From Varroa destructor (taxonomy: Eukaryota; Arthropoda; Arachnida; Mesostigmata; Varroidae), in the NCBI RefSeq assembly GCF_002443255.2, contig NW_019211454.1, positions 13,738,481 to 13,802,480 on the forward strand: DNA of 64,000 nt, written 5' to 3'. A program made the translations under genes and the position numbers. The notes beneath the pieces are model-generated. The model worked only from the letters and a program-made list of their open reading frames with translations, ran no database searches and was not told the DNA's origin. Of this stretch, positions 51,111 through 63,505 are shown piece by piece. Position 1 is the stretch's first letter. Each line of letters starts with the position of its first letter.

Positions 51111-51811
51111 TGTTTGTTAAGCGACTAACTCGCCATTTGCTCCATTTGCTGGCCTGATTGCGCACGCTTAATCACTTCGATGGTACTTTAATCGCCGAAA
51201 TACATTGCCGTTCCTGTATAATCATCACTTGAAGTTCGCCATTGCTGCAGCCGCCATTGATAACCCGCTTTGCCAGTAGGTTCCCTCCCTGTAGTTGTGG
51301 TACGTACTCGCGAACCGTCTGCTTCGACGATAAGTACGCGTTGAATTGGGCCCGTGAAATGTCAGTACAGTTCTAATGGTATCGCTTCTGACGAGAAACC
51401 CTGTGACCGGCCATACGTATCAACGTAAAGTAATTGTTGACAATATCGAGAACAATAGCAACCACATGTCGTACAGCATAGGTCCCTCCAACAATATTCT
51501 GATTACCCATGGCGCTAATCAGAAAAGTATCGAATGCAGGCTTTTCGCTTCGGTATTTTCGATCCCGCTGAAAGAGATTGCAGTTGTTATTGGAACAGCG
51601 ATCGAGTGCGGGTCCACATCTTTCTACCTATCGGCCTGCTTGTTTGGTCAAAGCGTTGCAACCTAATAATTAGTGCATTCTATGCTTGGTATTGTGGCCT
51701 CTGCAGAAGCTTCCTTATTTGACGACAAGCTGCTTGGTGCTCGTCAGTAAAAGCGATCCGTGCATGGCGCATTTGAGTAAGCGAGCAACACTCAATACTG
51801 TCGCGCGGGTC

Positions 51812-51831
51812 CGCGCCATTGAAATGGCGCG
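51812..51831. repeat. GC-rich hairpin, 9-bp arms, 2-nt spacer
   Basis: CGCGCCATT and its exact reverse complement AATGGCGCG are separated by GA. Each arm contains GCCATT, a YY1/Pho-type core, facing one another. Confidence 0.7.
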
Positions 51832-51852
51832 AGGATCCTTTTTGCTATTAGC

Positions 51853-51871
51853 TGTGGCAGCTTCTGCCACA
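51853..51871. repeat. Second hairpin, 8-bp arms, 3-nt loop
   Basis: TGTGGCAG and CTGCCACA enclose CTT, just 21 bases after the hairpin at 51812-51831, and a seven-A run follows closely. Confidence 0.65.
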
Positions 51872-53925
51872 CAAAAAAAGGCTGTAACAGAAGGCTCACC
51901 GGTCGTCAAGTGCTATCGTAGGGAAAAGCTTGGCTGAGACGCTTCGTTGGCGGTATATTTAACCGAGTTTGTTTTTATTGTTCCGGCAAAGCCGTTTGTG
52001 CATTCGCACCTAAAATTTATTTCGATGCGAAACCCAGTGATGATTGAAGAAAAAATTTCTATATACATTTATCATATGTCTGTACATTTAGTAAAAAACG
52101 CTAGTTGATGCTTTTCCGCACATGGCATAGTCATGTTCACTGCTTGTGATAATCATTGTAGCTACGAGCATGTGAGTAAGCGAGAGACTTACGTCCAAAT
52201 ACGTAAATTTTCCCATGCACAGCTTTGGTATGTTTACCTGTTACGAACACAGTCGATAGGACACACTGCATCTATTGGATCTTGATGGTTTATAGGTCTA
52301 TTGCCTTACAAGCTACTTTCGCCATAAACAGTACGATTACCATATACTAGGCACGTAGTTAGAACGGGGAACTTCTACCTTAAAACTATCGATGGTGTGA
52401 TTGCCGAAGCGGGTTATACGATGACTATTTTCTGTACATTCTCCAATGAAAATAGAATGCTTTTTCGACAGTTGTCTTCTCCCAATGGATCAACAGTAGC
52501 TGGTTCAGTAAAAATTGGATTGCATGTTCTAGTGACTATCGATCCGTTGAAGGCGTGCCGGAAGTGTTAGTGACTTCAATCTACAGTAGATACAGGTGGC
52601 CTGTAGCGAGATCTCAATAATTTCTCGATGAATGATCGTTTCCTCGTCGTGGCCGACGAGTTGACGAACCCTCCCTGTTTGCTCGAGTGTTCGCCGCCTG
52701 GACTTCAGCCGTCTCCGCCCGCCTACGCGCGCACCTAATTTCACCCGTATCGATGGCAGGACAACGGGTTCATCTACAGCTGTTGGTCGTTTGAGCATCT
52801 ATTGTTGCTACAGCAACGACAGTTGTACTAACTATTGTCTCTATCCTCGAACAATAGACATACCGAATTATAATCTTCTCTCCTGTAAAAGCTGTAACCG
52901 TTTTCTTCCGTTCAATATAAAATTACGTATGTGCACCGAGTGAAGCGTGGGCAACCGTTTTGTGCACCTGCCCAAGCGAGTATTGTTGATATTTAATTCC
53001 TATACTTAATTACTCTGATTATTGGAATTCGATAGGCAGGTGTTTTTTGCTACCCAGTTTACTTTTGTGCAAGTGGATTTTTTCGACGCTGATAATACTG
53101 CTGTAACGACGTGGATGTGTTTGGCTGGCCGGCGTATCAGGCCACCAACTAAAAGACAGACGGTGATTATAGGGCCAACGGAAGCGCATGTGATTCGAAT
53201 GGCATCGCGGCCTCCACTGTCATCCTTAGCAACGCCTATTTGTATAATGCAATAGAATCGAGCAATTTTGTCCACTCGACTCGCTATTGATCAGTGACCA
53301 GTGCAGCGAAGCGACGTTTGCCGCCGCCGCTGTGGCTATTGGCACCCATTATCCAGCATGTGTTGTTTGACGGATAAGTTGTATTTGTACCGTGTCTCTG
53401 TGCATATCCATCCATCTATTTATCCCAATGGATTTAGGTTAATCGGTTACCTCTCGTTGCCTGCGCGACATCGCTGCTACTGTCTTCTACTATATATAGT
53501 TCTTTGTGGCTAGCCGAGCTGTATCTTCAATCTGCTAACTATTCTTGCCATCCCGTACATGCTGGCTGTAACAGCACGGTGCTCGTGAGCTAGATATAGA
53601 CGTCTATCGAGCCATACATCGACTACTAATGTAATGAGACAACAGTGAGTGAATCGCAAAGCGTCACTGCCCTCTGCCCCACTCTACCCCCATTTCTCAA
53701 ATGGTTGTCCACAAATTGATTCGACTGATGTCTACGGCTTGTTCTTGGAACCTTGTGGTCGTACAGCAGATTCCTTGTTGCCCCTGACGTTATTGTTTGG
53801 TAGTGCTGCTGCTCGCTACGAATAGCGTCACTACTGCAGCTGTTTCGTAAACGTCTGAGTTATTGGTAAAGTAGGACTTGCGGCCGCCTTAGCCGATGTA
53901 CTGCTGTCGACCGCAATAATGCTGG

Positions 53926-53950
53926 TCCCGCCGCCGCCGCCGCTGCCGCT
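53926..53950. repeat. (CCG)n repeat with CTG interruption
   Basis: Six CCG units followed by CTG-CCG-CTG. CpG-rich, probably noncoding. Confidence 0.8.
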
Positions 53951-55178
53951 GGCGGTGTTGTAGCAAGCGCAGGCAGACAGGACAACAGGCAAATTGGCCG
54001 ACTCGTTTGCCCGTTGGCTGGCTGCTTGAGCGACTTTGCTGTATGGTCAGGACACCCAGCTACTAGTAAGCAGTTCGTTTACTTTTGCTTTCTGCTGTTC
54101 GTGGCATTCGCCTGCTGTTGTTGCTGCCGCCGCAGCTGCTGGTGCCGTTTGCCTCGTTGGTGCGTTCGGCATTCGCAGCTTGGCGTTGTCGACAATCGAC
54201 GACGATGAACCTACGATAGACTACGTCCACCAGCAGCAAACAACAAATGTGAAAAAAGCAGTTAACGAACAGTGGCGTTTGCTTTCTGTCTGAGCGGCAC
54301 AGCGTCATCGCCGCCGCCGCCACCAGCGCAGCGACGTGGGTTCAAGGTCTCCTCGCTCTTCTCCAGAGGGGCCGCCAGTCGTACAGGCAGCGGCCGCAGC
54401 AACAGCGGTGATACCGGCGCGCGGGCCCGCGCACCAGCAGAGATCGACGGTCCAACAGGGAGCGACAAACGGACAGACGAAAGCACAGGGACCATCGTTA
54501 CGGCGACCGTGGCCGTTGGCTGCAACGGTAGCAAACGCAGCTTTTTCGCTGCACCGTCGCCGCTTCGTCCGTTGCTGTTGAGATGCTACTTGGTTGGCGG
54601 AACGTTCATTGCTATCGCCAGCTGCAGCAGCAACTACAGTTGCTGCTAATGACACCCATCAACAACAGCTACGATTGACGTTGCAGTTGATGCCGCCGCG
54701 ACAGCGGGGCAACAGCGGCCTGGGGGGCTGTACAACAACCAGCAGACGTGGCTGCTGCTCTCGCCGTTACCGCCCAAGCAAAGACAGCAAAACGAGCAAA
54801 CGGCAAAACACTCGCGGCAGTGGTTCAATGCGACCAACCGCAGTACAGATTGAACAGGGCATCTGAACGCTGGCAGCAGACCCAAACTGTTGTTTCTGCT
54901 ACTGGTCCTTGTTTTTTTTTCTGCTTTTTTTTGTTGGCGAAGAAAAATGCTGTTGTTGAGTGCAGAAACCAAAAACAAAACAACGTGCGCGTAGCCGGCT
55001 CTTTCTGTCTATTTTTTTTAGTCGCTCAGCGACGCTGCTACGGGCGCTGGGCTGGCGTCCATTCCGATCGAGAGGATGGCGGAGACGCAACTGAGACTAT
55101 AAATTTGAAATGTGTTGCACTCAAGATCGGTGTCGTCATTCTACCGTCGAATAGGAGACCAACGACGAAAAAGTGATA

Positions 55179-55198
55179 GCTGCTGCTGCTGCTGCTGC
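55179..55198. repeat. (TGC)n/(GCA)n trinucleotide repeat
   Basis: Six uninterrupted TGC units, of the expansion-prone CTG/CAG class. Confidence 0.85.
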
Positions 55199-55718
55199 AA
55201 CGTTCACGCGCGGCTGAGCCCAAGATTGGTGATGAAAATACCAGCTCTGTCACTCGTAGCCCTGTCGTTGTTATTGATGTTGCTGTTCCTAATGCGACAT
55301 ACCGCACAGCGTCACAGAGTCTTCTTTGTCTATTGGGTAACTAGAAGCCCATACTTTCATCTATACACACACTATATACTTGCATAGCGACAGATAGTCA
55401 CCATACGCGAACCCACGGCACCGTATCCCAACAGCGACACAGATCTTGTGTGTATTTGTGTATTTAAACTGGCGAACTGATACACGAAGAGACAGACACT
55501 GCTGCTGCCGTTACTGCTTTTGTTATTAAATGTTCTACATGACCAGGATGATGATGGCGCTCGCAAAACAAAAAAAATACTAAATGATGGGTCACCCAAT
55601 AGATGCGACGACACCGGCTCTTTCAGTCTCCCGCCAGGGAGAAAATTTGCACTGTTTTTTCTTTGGCTGTTGTTTTGCTGCAACTGCAGCTACGCGATAG
55701 ACAAATCTTCGCAATTAT

Positions 55719-55738
55719 TATATATATATATATATATA
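55719..55738. repeat. (TA)10 microsatellite
   Basis: Perfect TA run. Confidence 0.85.
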
Positions 55739-56159
55739 GTGGAAGAGAGACCACTCAGGGGATCAGTCAGCATCGGCGGCCAAGCCGATACCGGCAGCAG
55801 TAGAGCTGATCATAACGTACAGCTATTGTTAATATTGTATCATCTTCTTATAGTCGCAAGTTATTCTCTTCTCGTAGGAAAGAAGACGAATACGAGAAGA
55901 TGACGACGGCTTGACAACGAAAATGAAAGAATCGAAGTAATCGAACGAAGAATAAGGAATGGAGACGGCCGCAGCAACGGTTTTAAGTGAGGGAACCAAA
56001 GACCCGGCAACTAGAAAACGGCGACGACAACAACAGAAGTAGCAACAGCTAAAAGAGGAAAGCTTCAACAGCGTTACATGAACAGTGAGAAAGGGAAAGG
56101 GGGCAATCGATTTACCGGCCCCCGCATAGTCACAGACACAGCGTACCAAAAACAGCATA

Positions 56160-56167
56160 AAGATGGC
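56160..56167. promoter_or_regulatory. AAGATGGC (YY1/Pho-like) site
   Basis: Matches the extended Pho/YY1 recognition sequence (reverse GCCATCTT). One of several within this region, about 240 bases from a GAGA tract. Confidence 0.35.
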
Positions 56168-56402
56168 GACGAGGCCACAATTCGTAGATAATGAACGAAT
56201 GGACCAGCATTCAACGGACAGACACGGGGCTTTACGAGAAGCAGGCAGTGAAATAGAGTAAGGAAGGGGAAGAGAGGGGGTCGCCACGAGCCAAGCGCAT
56301 GCCGCAGACGCACACATAGAACATAGGCCCACAACTATACGAACATAGAAACCATATTCCCCTCTTCCTCTCTCTTTCCTTATATATGTAGACATATATA
56401 GG

Positions 56403-56429
56403 GAGAGAGAGAGAGAGAGAGAGAGAGAG
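56403..56429. repeat. (GA)13 tract
   Basis: Uninterrupted GAGA repeat following a TATATATAGGG run. GAGA repeats are the binding sequence of GAGA factor in insects. Confidence 0.9.
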
Positions 56430-57089
56430 TAGGGGTAGAAGGCGCTAGTTATTCAGATGATTATTATTACTACATGTAAAAATGGTACAACTTCTCACTG
56501 TCTATTCAGGCCCCACTTATTATTCTCGTTGCCTGCAGCTGTGAAGCAGCGTAAAGTGGAAGATCTCGAGGGTCATACTTGAAGAATGATGAGATTCGAA
56601 GAGTAGGCCGCATCGAATGGAACATCTCCGATGCTGATCCAAATGAAAAGGTCGAACGTCGCCTGCGACATAGAAATAGAATGCCAATAGTGACAGCGGC
56701 CGACAATAACAAACCGCAGTATTATTAGCTCGGCACGAAGATGATACTCTGGTTACAGGCGGTGAGATGTGGTCATAACAACGACACCGGCTGCGGCGGC
56801 TACAGCGACGGCAGTAATAACAATCGAGATTGTGGCTGGGCTATTATTAACGGGCGACAGGGAATGCCGTCACAGTTACCATTACCACAACAACAGAACC
56901 TATATGTACAGACATATAACATATAATAGCAGTTATCGACGACCGCTTGTCTGCAGCTATGAAACAGAGCGCGCGAGACACTTGATTATGCAGTAATCGG
57001 CCGTCGAATAGGGTAAACAGCAGATCAATTGAATCGTTGTTTTTATCGGGAAACACCGATGGAACTTTGGCAACAACGGAAACAGAAAA

Positions 57090-57124
57090 TACACACACAC
57101 ATACGAGAGAGAGAGAGAGAGAGA
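57090..57124. repeat. (AC)n then (GA)n compound microsatellite
   Basis: ACACACACACA followed by ATAC and ten GA units. Confidence 0.85.
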
Positions 57125-58045
57125 ACCATTCTGAGTCGCCTATGACTGCTGCTGTTATTTTGCTTACTCCCGCAATCGTGCTGGCAGTGGCTGTCGCCAG
57201 CATACTTGTAGATCTATGCAGAGTACGCAGACACGTATTCAACATAAATACAGTATTATAGCCTGCCTGACCACCCGCCCGACCGCCTCGGAGTATCTAG
57301 CACGGTGCTGTTTTCGAGATATTGTCGAACTGTGTACGAGAGTGTGCTGTAATATCAAAGAAGAGGCGCCTAGAAATGTGTAAGGCCGCGCCGCCGGCGC
57401 TGGTCATTCTTCATCAGTCGATGATTATAGGAAATGGACTCGTGTTTAAGCTCAGTGTAGCGGTACAGCGTGCTGGTAGCGCACGACGGACGTACACGCA
57501 AGATCACCATACAATGATGACCTCGACTTCCTTGCGCGAGAATGCCTTCGTCACTGTTCTATTCGTTTGTTGATCGCGTAGCGACAGTAGGTAATCGAGC
57601 GTTGGTCGCAACGCGTGCTGGTAGATCTACTGTGATGGACGCCATGGTTATGAAGATTGGATAGCTGGAAAGCGTTATTCCTGTCTGATGTCCTTTCGTT
57701 CGTGTGCGATGTTACAATGGTTGGGATCGCCAGAATCATCGCCGCCTCGCCGGTGATGCCACAGTTGCTTTGTTTTATTGGCATTCGATGGAACACAGCA
57801 ACAACCGGATTGGATCGACTAAACGGTTCAATAAATTGATAGCAGCAGGTTCGCAGCACTGCTTTCATCCGACCAGCTTGCTCCTGCTTCCTTTCCCTTA
57901 GTCTCGGCCACGGCATCAGAATACTCCCGCTGTCAGGACGATGTCTGTTTCGTATCTTTATCGTTTGTTGACGCTTTGAACGAATAAAGCCGTTTTTGTT
58001 GTAGTTGTTTGCGTCTCGTCGTCAAGTTGAATGTATCACTCGAAC

Positions 58046-58053
58046 AAGATGGC
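58046..58053. promoter_or_regulatory. AAGATGGC (YY1/Pho-like) site
   Basis: A second exact AAGATGGC. The sequence continues as ATGGCCAT, giving a GCCAT core on each strand. Confidence 0.35.
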
Positions 58054-58320
58054 CATGAAGCACTGAACTGCTGAAGCTGAAGTCGGGTGTTGAAGTGGCG
58101 TGGCGATGGCGATCGTCCATTTGTGTCGATATCACGTACTTTCGCCGCTCGCTCGTCGATTTTATTCAACTCGCGGCTGAATATACGCAGAGGATACGCA
58201 CACTTCGCGCCATCAATGAAAAAGCTTGCCTGCGTCCATTGTACTCATCAAAGCAGTTATCTCTAACATCAGCAACTATCCAGTAATGGCGAAGAAAAAA
58301 CGATTCACGTTCAAGCCTTA

Positions 58321-58328
58321 AAGATGGC
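58321..58328. promoter_or_regulatory. AAGATGGC (YY1/Pho-like) site and small ORF start
   Basis: Third exact AAGATGGC. Its ATG opens a 64-codon frame to 58518 beginning MAPPECYDCLYCDRHEM, which I cannot assign; the ATG context is good but there is no other support. Confidence 0.3.
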
Positions 58329-58543
58329 TCCTCCCGAGTGCTACGACTGTTTGTACTGCGATCGCCACGAAATGCTAGGCGGCGAATTGTTAGATTGCTT
58401 TTTATTTACTACGGTACTTATTGCCGAATACAAGAACTATATACATCTAGCATACATATGTGGTATTATAATGCAGCCAGTGTTTCTTCATGACAACGCT
58501 AGTGACGACAAGATGTAGAGCTTACACACACAGAATCTCTCCG

Positions 58544-58550
<7 letters not shown>

Positions 58551-58606
<56 letters not shown>
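58551..58606. repeat. (CT)n(TA)n compound microsatellite
   Basis: About 12 CT units (GAGA on the other strand) run directly into about 16 TA units. Confidence 0.95.
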
Positions 58607-58608
<2 letters not shown>

Positions 58609-58670
58609 GTTGTTATGTAAAGGTCTGTTATTTGAAAAATTCATTTTAAGCAATAAACAGTGAAGAAGCT

Positions 58671-58686
58671 ATATATATATATATAT
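58671..58686. repeat. (AT)8 microsatellite
   Basis: Perfect AT run 65 bases past the compound repeat. Confidence 0.8.
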
Positions 58687-59234
58687 CGGTTGTCGCTTGC
58701 TCGCCAGGCTACTGGATTGTCTCTTGCTTGCTTAACTGTGTGACTGATCCAGCCGCATTGCATTTTATATTACGCTGTTGTTGTCCTATTTTTTTTATGG
58801 GCGCTTGTGTGTCCGCCACAGGGCTGTCGCTCTAAATCATTGCGTTGGACTGTACAATGATGATGATACCATTGTAATACCGCCTAATTTGTGTCGATAT
58901 GAAAGCATCTGCGTTTGGCTGTAAGTCTGTGTTTATGTTATCTTTTCAGTTGCACTTGTGCTTCTGATGGTATTAATAAGCTAGCTAACACGGAAATACC
59001 CAAACCCGATCGTGTTCGTCTAGTATCTAAATGGCGTTGATGGTGTCGTTAGATCACCACGGTGAATTCGTCTGGCATTCATGGATGTGTCTTCGACAGG
59101 ATATCTTGATAAAATGCAAATTAGGTTGAGGGGAGGAGGGTGGCGAAGGAAGAACGACTCGAAAAGGGTAGACCACCGGATTTGTATTCGGTTGATTTGT
59201 TGGCTGAAGACCGGTCATGTTGGCATTTTCTTTC

Positions 59235-59250
59235 TTTTTTTTTTTTTTTT
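59235..59250. repeat. T16 homopolymer
   Basis: An uninterrupted T run after a CTTTC-rich stretch. No adjacent frame suggests a retrocopy. Confidence 0.8.
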
Positions 59251-60299
59251 CTGCTATGCGGGAGGCTGAGTGGTAACATACAAGCTATGCCCTCAATGAA
59301 GAGCCAAGCTGTACAATTAAACGGAAATTATTATTTGGACTATTTCGGTATACGCATGTACGTATGCCGTGTAACTTAATTGAACAAACGCGATAAACTG
59401 ATATTGTTGTGCTACGAGACCGGCGTTTTTATAATGTAAGATGTCGTTTTAGCTATTGCTTAGGGAATAATTTGCACAATGTGTGCTACATTTTTCTATA
59501 CAATGTGCAAAGTACAATCAATAGAATGTTGCAGTGGCCCATTGAAGAAAGACCCTTTAGAGGTAACGAAATAATGTAAACATTAATCTAAATGGAAAAT
59601 AAGCTGTGGCTGATCATTGCAAATGGGACCCGCTATCCAGTCTAAAGTAGCACTCTCTTCTACTCGTCCTTAGTCCTTCAAAATCCTCCGAGCAGCACCT
59701 TAAAAAGACATACTATAGAGCTTTTTACCTTGCAAAATGTATAATTCAAGCTTAAGGTACAAGATACCTTCAAGCAAGTACGAAGACGTACGAAAGTGCA
59801 AGTCGCCCCCCATACGCGCCAGGTCTCTAATGTTTCATCCTACCTATATGTATAATACATGCACAACTTTTTATCTACTTAATATAAAGACGCCTGTAGC
59901 GTCATAGCAGAAATTGGACCAATTGGTTGGACAGACGCCTTCGATCAGCATCTATAATCGAATGATCCTCGAATACTAATACTAGGATAATCAACGGTGA
60001 CGCTGTTTCCGAATCTGTCGGCGACTTGTCGTTTTCACACACAACGAATAATGAAGAATAGAACAGGCATTACCAGTTGAAATAGCAACCCACCAATCAC
60101 CCAGTACTTAAATCAGATATCGCTGTCCTATCTGAAGAACGATGCGCTTACGATACAGAAGCTATTGCTAGCTAAATACGCTCAGACAATTTCTACACAT
60201 TTTTCATGAACCTCGTCTATGCAGTAGCAGACATGCTATTATAAGTGTGTTGCGCTATGTTTCCATTGTGCGACTGTTTTTCGTTTTCTTTCGTTACTC

Positions 60300-60600
60300 G
60301 GTGACAGGCTCGTTTCATACGGTTATGTACCATCGCATCGCCGGCGCGAAACAATGGTGACCGATCGTCAATTGCCGGTTACCGCCATCGGGCATCGGGC
60401 GCCCACCCATGGGTCGAAGCTAGGAAATCTATAGCCCGTCCCTTCAAGCGTAGTTAGAACAGCGGCATGATACGGCGGCAGTCGTTGCGACGTCGCCGCC
60501 AACGACTCAATTGTGCTCGCCCTCCGACATTGGCGCTATCCAGTGGCGCGCGCACGACTGCGATATAGATGACGGCGGAGACAATGGACCGTTGGGTTGG
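60300..60600. promoter_or_regulatory. CpG-rich unique segment, possible promoter
   Basis: This 300-bp segment is unusually dense in CpG for the window (GCGCGCGCACG, CGACGTCGCCGCC, CGCCGGCGCG) and, unlike the 45-58 kb region, is not made of simple repeats. An 8-bp inverted repeat, AGTCGTTG (60480-60487) to CAACGACT (60500-60507), encloses it locally. It may be a promoter or alternative first exon; the direction is unclear and no ORF of note follows. Confidence 0.2.
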
Positions 60601-61992
60601 TGTTTGCTTTTCGCGATTTCATACATCTGTCCGCCTGGCCGCGTTGGAACGGCTTTATTTGATGGTCGGTTCGTCTGCTAATCTGCTAGGTCCGGTCAAA
60701 TCCTGTTGATGTTGTCAGTTCTCCAGCAAGAGCTTTCACTTTTTGTGATCCACGAGGAGGTCTCTTGCTGTTTGATCGTCTGGCGAATTGCTAGGGATCT
60801 GGGTTTACGGCCATGTTCGTGTGAGAATATTGTAAAGATTGTGTGTATTTCTAAACACTTCTTGTGTGTGTGAGGGCCTATCGATGATTCCTCACGGTGG
60901 GAGGCTGAATCCTAAGGGCAACCAGGCGGTCGCTGGCTGCTCTATCGCTGTTTGTCCGTGAGACAAAGAGGAAACGACGCACGGATTCAGGTCAACGGGA
61001 CTAGGTGAACTGATGACTGCAACAGTGGTCGCAGTGCGAGGGTCAGCAGCGCCTGCGAACGGGAAAGCAAAGCGAACTTTCAAACGCTTTTATACTGGCC
61101 CAGCGGAACATAACGAGAGGAAAGGAATAGGGGAAAAGACGCAGAAATACGAGTCATATTCGACAGACTGATTGGAAGCTATGTTGTAATAAAGTAAGAG
61201 GGGAACATTTAAAAGTGGGGTGACGATGAAACGAAATAGAGTTTTTGCTTGTCCTGTGATCGGTTATTATTGTGGGTTGTATTTTGAACAAGTCGGTACT
61301 GAGCTAGGATGATTCTGTTTCATAATTTGTCTCGGCTGAGAATTCGTAGTGCCTCGAATGCTTCGACAGCAGGCTTTTAGCTAATGATATGCTGGGAATC
61401 AGCTTAAAATTGAGAGAAATGCTTTGCGAGGATTCCTGAGAAAATCGGTGTTAGTTAATAACGAATGCACCTTTCTAACGTATTTTCATAGGAAAAAGCC
61501 ACAGTGTAATACACAAACGTGGTGCGCCATCGTCGTACGTACCTTACATTGTCACGCTAGAGAAGTGCTATAGTCATTCGTGTCCTTGTTGACAATTATA
61601 ACAACAACTCGGATGCTGACACCAGGACAGAATGAGCCATTCTATCCAATCTCGCGATTTGTCCTGCGAGGGATCTGACAATACATAGCTTGATGGCATC
61701 GTAAACTGGGAGGACAAAAGATCTCCAAGGAAAATGACTCACATATCTATCTGCATCTACAACTAGAAATGACTTATAAATACGAGATACCGTAAATACA
61801 AAATCTGTCTTAATATTTGCAGCCTTTTAACCGAGCGGTTTTATATCGAGTGTTGATATATCGAGGTGAAGATACACTTTTTCTTACTGCGGCATTGCAT
61901 ATTCTCAACTGTCCGCAATATGCGTGGGTAGATGCTCCGCTAGCACAGAATACAAAGCCAGCCAATCCCTGTGAGGTACGTTCTTCTGAAGC

Positions 61993-62012
61993 ATATATAT
62001 ATATATATATAT
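61993..62012. repeat. (AT)10 microsatellite
   Basis: Perfect AT run in noncoding sequence. Confidence 0.85.
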
Positions 62013-63488
62013 GAATGCATTGGTTTTTAGTGACACAAATACAGACGTCATGCTATCGACGTCAGTGTTAATGTGAACTTCGGGAGTTAAGCGACACTTT
62101 TGAAGCAGCGCGTCCATCTCATGTTTGTGCCTACCTGTAGGTCTTGGTCGTTTGACTGGGTAAATATCATATTTGAAAGTTTGCTAACGGGTTACATAAA
62201 CAAAACGATAGCTAGGCATGAACAAGAGTAGGCTAATCCCGACTGCCTTCGCGACGCGATGCACCGGCTGTATATAGCCGTGCAAGAAAACATCACGTGA
62301 ATAGGATGTTTTATGTTCGGTGTCATCGTTAGTTGAACCAGGTCGTTGCATCGATCACTCGTATTTACTGCCCCAGCGCTCGCTCAGCAAAGACGACGAC
62401 GGCGGCTCGCCGAATGCCCCTGTTGCAGCATGCCCCTGCCATAAAAGCTGTTAGCTTAATCCGTCTGTTCGTGCCAATTGCACCACAGCGGTCGGCCCTT
62501 ATGTGCTCGTAGGTTTTCACTGTATCGGACAGATTTTCCGCGAGAATAATGGTAAACATGTGTTGCCTTATTATCATAATGTGTTCTGTGATGTAAATGC
62601 ATGCATGGATCCATCGCTGCTCCTAGACGCTGTTGGGAGAAGCTTTTCAGGTTTTGCGCTTTGTTGCTGATTATGAATAGCGATATTTTTGTTTATGTTA
62701 TTGTTATTTTTGTTACTGTTATTGTTGTCGTAGTAACTTGTGCTCGACTATCGTGGTCACTGCGGCTTCGATTCGATTTTATGTACCTTGGGTTTTGGCG
62801 TATGGCAGTCATAGTGGCCATACGTAATATTCGACGAACGCAGTTGCGCCTGACGCAAATGTCGATGTCGAACGTATCTCGGCTATCTGTCAATGGTTAT
62901 TCTGTTTGAAAGCATATACCTGGCTATTTTCTATTATGGCCCAGTTATGGCCGTTTTCGATTGGTTTCCATATACTATAGGTGTAAACGTATCTGTCGTG
63001 GCGCTGGGCCGACCGTTACGCTGATCCTGGGCAGTAACGCAGATGATTCGAAGCTCCAATCTGAGCTGGTTCGATTTAATGTCAGTTGTCGTTTTGTCGC
63101 TTGCTAATGTGCTGGCTGTTGTTTCATAGCAAGGACTTGATCACCAGCTTTACTACCAGTACCACTAGCTATTCGTGTGATTATTAGTATTTTTATGACG
63201 ATTATATATAGATTTGCTAGTCTAATTGATCAATTCTCGTCGTCAGGACAACCATTATCGGTGCGGCGCTGTCGTATTTGCTCCTGCCAACGCTTTCGTT
63301 CGATAGATAGCAAATTTCAATAACTAACTTCATTGTTTGACTGTTGCTATGAGACGCGTGAGCCTTCACAATGTCTCAACCTTACGACGCAACGAGGCGG
63401 GGATGATGCCAACAACAAAACCGCGACAATATCTATATCGCTGTTACTACACGTCGCATATACACAGACGCATCGCAGGGCGGTCGCC

Positions 63489-63505
63489 GCAGCAGCAGCA
63501 GCAGC
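63489..63505. repeat. (GCA)n trinucleotide repeat
   Basis: Five CAG units, bounded by GCCGC and CCTGAA. Confidence 0.8.

Noticed and set aside
54262..55307. Many overlapping frames of 80-140 codons on both strands
   Set aside because: GC-rich CAG/GCC repeats remove stops in every frame. None has distinctive coding character.
55829..56395. 188-codon minus-strand frame, the longest in the right half
   Set aside because: It lies in purine-rich low-complexity DNA between microsatellites, with Ser/Cys/Phe-rich sequence and overlapping frames. Absence of stops follows from composition.
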